A stretch of DNA of 56,988 bases from Rhodocyclaceae bacterium. GTDB taxonomy: Bacteria > Pseudomonadota > Gammaproteobacteria > Burkholderiales > Rhodocyclaceae. The stretch covers positions 1-56,988 of the forward strand of contig JAABQX010000070.1 in NCBI GenBank assembly GCA_011391215.1, written 5' to 3'. Of this stretch, positions 53,981 through 56,988 are shown in pieces (positions within the stretch are counted from its first letter, which is position 1; every line of letters starts with the position of its first letter). A program made the translations under genes and the position numbers. A model generated the notes under the pieces. The model was not told where the DNA came from. It saw nothing but the letters and a program-made list of their open reading frames with translations, and did not search any database.

Positions 53981-55465
53981 TTACTGATTTTCTTCGGCGA
54001 ACCAGTGAGCACGCGCGACCGTAATCAATGCCTTGGCCCGCTCCTCGTCGATATTCGTCAATTCCATCAATTCATCCACGGCCAAGTCGGCCAGACCTTC
54101 GCGATCGATAATCTCGTGCCTGGCGAGTTTCGCAGCCAACGGCCGGTCCATGCCGTCGAGATTGAGCAGATCGTCTGCAACCTTTTCCAGTTCCTCTTCA
54201 TTGACGATCGCTTCAGTCAATAAAATATTCCGGGCACGATCACGCAACTCATTGACCGTTGCCTCGTCGAAAGATTCTATTTCGAGCATTTCGGCAAGCG
54301 GCACGTAGGCAATTTCCTCGAGCGTCGAGAAACCTTCCTGAACAAGAATTTCGGCGACCTCCTCGTCCACATCCAGCTTTTCCATGAACAACTGGCGGGA
54401 ACTTGCAGTCTCCTTCTGCTGTTTCTCCTGCGACTCGTCAACCGTCATCAGGTTGATCGTCCAACCCGTCAGTTCGGAGGCAAGACGCACGTTCTGGCCA
54501 CTACGGCCGATGGCAATGGCGAGATTGGCCTCATCCACCACCACGTCCATGCTGTGCTTTTCTTCATCGACAACAATGGAATTCACCTCCGCCGGCGCCA
54601 GCGCGCCGATCACGAATTGGGCCGGATCGGCCGACCAAAGCACGATATCGACTCGCTCTCCGGACAGTTCGTTGGTCACGGCCGTCACGCGGGAGCCGCG
54701 CATGCCGACACAAGTACCAATCGGATCGACACGCGGGTCGTTCGATTTGACGCCAATCTTGGCGCGCACGCCGGGATCGCGGGCGGCACATTTGATCTCG
54801 AGCAACCCATCTTCAATTTCAGGTACTTCGAGCTCGAACAATTTCATGATGAACTGCGGTGCGGTACGCGACAGGATCAGTTGCGGACCACGGGCACTGC
54901 GGTCAATTTTCATCAACCAGGCGCGTACACGGTCGCCGGGGCGCAGATTCTCCTTCGGGATCATCTGGTCGCGGGGCAGCAACGCCTCGATGCGTCCGGC
55001 TTCGACGATAGCGTTGCCGCGCTCCATGCGCTTGATGGTGCCGGTAACCAGATGCTCCTTGCGCTCCAAAAAATCGTTCAGTATTTGTTCCCGTTCGGCG
55101 TCGCGAATCTTTTGCAGGATCACCTGCTTGGCGGCCTGGGCGCCGATGCGGCCAAAGTCGATCGGCTCGAGTGCTTCCTCGATATATTCGTCGAGCTGCA
55201 CATCGGCTACCTGCTCGCGGGCCTCGGTCAGGCCGATTTGCTGGGCAGGAATCTCCACCTCTTCGTCGTCGAGTACCAGCCAGCGGCGAAACGCTTCATG
55301 TATTCCGGTTTCGCGGTCGATCTCGACGCGCACATCGGCTTCGTCGTGGATGCGCTTCTTGGTCGCCGAGGCAAGCGCGAGTTCGAGGGCACCAAAAACG
55401 ATGTCCTTGTCGACGTTCTTTTCCCGCGCCAGAGCATCGACTAACAGCAGCAATTCGCGACTCAT
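53981..55465 (-). CDS. nusA: Transcription termination/antitermination protein NusA
   Basis: NusA controls pausing, termination and antitermination by RNA polymerase. The 494-residue product has an N-terminal polymerase-binding domain ([20 protein letters not shown]), an S1 domain ([18 protein letters not shown]), two KH domains (around [15 protein letters not shown] and [12 protein letters not shown]) and two acidic C-terminal repeats, as in other proteobacteria. It sits between rimP and infB in the conserved order. Confidence 0.97.
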   Translation of the reverse strand: MSRELLLLVDALAREKNVDKDIVFGALELALASATKKRIHDEADVRVEIDRETGIHEAFRRWLVLDDEEVEIPAQQIGLTEAREQVADVQLDEYIEEALEPIDFGRIGAQAAKQVILQKIRDAEREQILNDFLERKEHLVTGTIKRMERGNAIVEAGRIEALLPRDQMIPKENLRPGDRVRAWLMKIDRSARGPQLILSRTAPQFIMKLFELEVPEIEDGLLEIKCAARDPGVRAKIGVKSNDPRVDPIGTCVGMRGSRVTAVTNELSGERVDIVLWSADPAQFVIGALAPAEVNSIVVDEEKHSMDVVVDEANLAIAIGRSGQNVRLASELTGWTINLMTVDESQEKQQKETASSRQLFMEKLDVDEEVAEILVQEGFSTLEEIAYVPLAEMLEIESFDEATVNELRDRARNILLTEAIVNEEELEKVADDLLNLDGMDRPLAAKLARHEIIDREGLADLAVDELMELTNIDEERAKALITVARAHWFAEENQ

Positions 55466-55495
55466 TTCAATCTCCCGCTTAGATATTCGTTGAAA

Positions 55496-55975
55496 TCATT
55501 TGGAAAACTTCGGCACCAGGCGTGCCTTTTCAATATTTTCGAGCGCAAATTCACGCTCGTCCTCCCCCACCTTGAGGCGCAAGGTATCTTCGGCCACTCC
55601 GAGGATCACACCGGAAAAGTTACGCTGCGTTCCCTCTGGAATACGCAACTTCATCTGCAACTCATGGCCGACGAAGCGTTGGTAATCTGTAGGCTTTTTT
55701 AGTGGGCGATCCATGCCGGGCGAGGAAACCTCGAGCCGGTCATAGTCGATATTCTCGACGGTGAAAACCCGTGTCAATTGATGGCTGACCGTAGCGCAAT
55801 CCTCTACCGTCACGGCGCTGACAGTCTCAGTTGCCAGTACTTCATCTGCTACAGGCACTGGCAATCGGTCGATAAAGACCCGCAGCAGGCGCGCACGCGG
55901 GCTCGTCTCGAAATCTACGAGCTCATATCCCAACCCTGTCACCGTCTGCTCGATCACTGCCTGAAGATTCGCCAT
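55496..55975 (-). CDS. rimP: Ribosome maturation factor RimP
   Basis: RimP is needed for 30S assembly. The 159-residue product has the two-domain fold: an N-terminal alpha/beta domain (GYELVDFETSPRARLLRVFID, VTVEDCATVSHQLTRVFTVE in two segments) and a C-terminal SH3-like domain. The conserved LEVSSPGMDRPLKKP lies at the junction. It is the first gene of the cluster and precedes nusA by 30 bases. Confidence 0.95.
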   Translation of the reverse strand: MANLQAVIEQTVTGLGYELVDFETSPRARLLRVFIDRLPVPVADEVLATETVSAVTVEDCATVSHQLTRVFTVENIDYDRLEVSSPGMDRPLKKPTDYQRFVGHELQMKLRIPEGTQRNFSGVILGVAEDTLRLKVGEDEREFALENIEKARLVPKFSK

Positions 55976-56012
55976 ACGCCCAATTGTTTTCGTTTCAACC
56001 TATCCGACGCCA

Positions 56013-56041
56013 CAAATAAAAAATGGGCAAACTGCCCATTT
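56013..56041 (-). terminator. Terminator downstream of rluB
   Basis: On the minus strand AAATGGGCA pairs with TGCCCATTT around a 3-base loop, followed by a T-rich run. It lies between rluB and rimP and should end the rluB transcript. Confidence 0.8.
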
Positions 56042-56155
56042 CTTTTGCTTCTAGCCCGAATCTCCACGGCCAAACCCGCAAACATCCGGAAAGCCGATGA
56101 TTATATAGGAGATAGCAGTGCGAAGTAAACCGCCAAACGAGTCCGCGCGTCAGGC

Positions 56156-56988
56156 TCAGGCCGCCGACTTCGGGCCCTCCTCCTCACCCTTCAGGCTTTT
56201 CAGGAGCAGCTTGACCTCATCCGGTGTCAATTCGAGGTTCTGCCCGCGTTTCAGACTGGGCGGCAACACAATGGGGCCATAACGGACGCGCATCAGACGG
56301 CTGACCGTGACACCGACCGCTTCAAACATGCGTCGCACTTCACGGTTGCGCCCTTCATCGAGGGTAACGTTGTACCAATGGTTGGCCCCCTCCCCGCCGG
56401 CCGGCCGCATGCGGATGAACTTTGCCGGACCATCCTCGAGTTCGATGCCCTCGGTAAGTTGACGGACAGCAGCCTCGTTCACCTCGCCCAGGACACGGAC
56501 TGCGTATTCACGGTCAATGCCGTAGCGCGGATGCATCAGCCGGTTGGCCAGGGCGCCTTCGGTCGTAAACAGCAGAAGACCACAGGAATTGAAGTCAAGA
56601 CGGCCAATGGCGATCCAGCGCCCACCGCGCAGACGTGGCAACGCATTGAAAACACTAGGCCTTCCCTGTGGATCATCGCGCGAGACAATCTCACCCTCGG
56701 GCTTGTGGTAGAGCAGGACACGTGGCACGCGCTCGGAAAAATGGAGATTCACGAGACGGCCACCCACTTTGACTTTGTCGGTAGCAACGATGCGCTGCCC
56801 CAGATGTGCCGACTCGCCATTCACGATCACACGCCCCTGGGCAATCCACTCCTCGATTTCGCGACGGGAAGCCAATCCGGCATCGGCCAGAGCCTTTTGC
56901 AGCTTGACGCTGGGCAGCGCCTCCAGGGAGGGTGCGTGGCGGGCGGCCGGTTTCTCAGGCCGCGTTGGCACCCGAAAAGGCGTCGCTT
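56156..56988 (-). CDS. rluB: 23S rRNA pseudouridine synthase RluB, 5' end outside the window
   Basis: RluB-type enzymes modify U2605 of 23S rRNA. About 277 residues are visible: an S4 domain ([20 protein letters not shown]) and the RsuA/RluB catalytic domain with the Asp of [18 protein letters not shown], followed by [21 protein letters not shown] at 56971 could be a start, but the frame stays open to the window edge. Many RluB proteins carry an N-terminal extension, so I treat the gene as partial. RluB and RluE/F paralogues are similar; the length and S4 domain favour RluB. Confidence 0.88.
   Translation of the reverse strand, partial: ATPFRVPTRPEKPAARHAPSLEALPSVKLQKALADAGLASRREIEEWIAQGRVIVNGESAHLGQRIVATDKVKVGGRLVNLHFSERVPRVLLYHKPEGEIVSRDDPQGRPSVFNALPRLRGGRWIAIGRLDFNSCGLLLFTTEGALANRLMHPRYGIDREYAVRVLGEVNEAAVRQLTEGIELEDGPAKFIRMRPAGGEGANHWYNVTLDEGRNREVRRMFEAVGVTVSRLMRVRYGPIVLPPSLKRGQNLELTPDEVKLLLKSLKGEEEGPKSAA

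Overview
The window is chromosomal DNA of a GC-rich betaproteobacterium. The Rhodocyclales or a near relative is my best inference. The grounds are the gene neighbourhoods (hpnCDE squalene genes; tig-clpP-clpX-lon; LysR-alr-radA; rimP-nusA-infB-rbfA-truB-rpsO-pnp; dksA next to tRNA-Pro and tRNA-Arg) and the sequence character of the proteins. No taxonomic search was possible.

Layout. 1-3505: a partial unknown gene, then hpnE-hpnD-hpnC on the minus strand, which make squalene from farnesyl diphosphate. 3586-10808: tRNA-Leu, a long-form hisG, the protein quality-control run tig-clpP-clpX-lon, and tRNA-Val. 10960-22081: a small membrane protein, a DUF4124-like protein, lplT, a LysR regulator, alr, radA, a YbbP-type permease, a haem-type periplasmic sensor diguanylate cyclase, a peroxiredoxin and a SlyD-type isomerase. 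22133-28501: a DMT exporter, a small phage-like ORF, murI, class I fumarase, a UPF0114 membrane protein and acetyl-CoA synthetase. 28751-29685: three small unknown genes.

29911-46577 is accessory DNA between tRNA-Asn and tRNA-Arg. It opens with a phage/satellite-type replication module (AlpA-like HTH, ParB-like coiled protein, SF2 helicase split by an amber codon, Toprim primase, HTH protein), then a HigB/HigA toxin-antitoxin pair and a frameshifted small gene. Next is a dense same-strand block of mostly small genes (gloA, a UPF0149/SEC-C protein, a hydrolase, VF530, DUF3820, hslR, creA, a methyltransferase, arfB, an MliC-like lipoprotein, a deoxyribosyltransferase with an extra C-terminal domain). 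After tRNA-His comes a wreck of two tyrosine integrases pointing at each other, one beside tRNA-His and one beside tRNA-Arg. They are separated by an IS3-family element with no target duplication and an opal codon in its transposase. Many genes here are broken, so this is a decaying composite island.

46609-56988 returns to core genome: tRNA-Pro, dksA, and the minus-strand ribosome/transcription cluster pnp-rpsO-truB-rbfA-infB-nusA-rimP, ending in a partial rluB.

The most unusual signal is a dispersed motif of about 25 bp: an arm close to TGCCGTCYCGCCA, three variable bases, then CCGACTTTTT. I find nine copies plus one interrupted copy, on both strands, inside core genes and between genes. 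One copy forms the whole fumA-murI spacer, another covers the rbfA start codon, and another lies in a CIA30-like gene remnant. I know of no described element that matches it.
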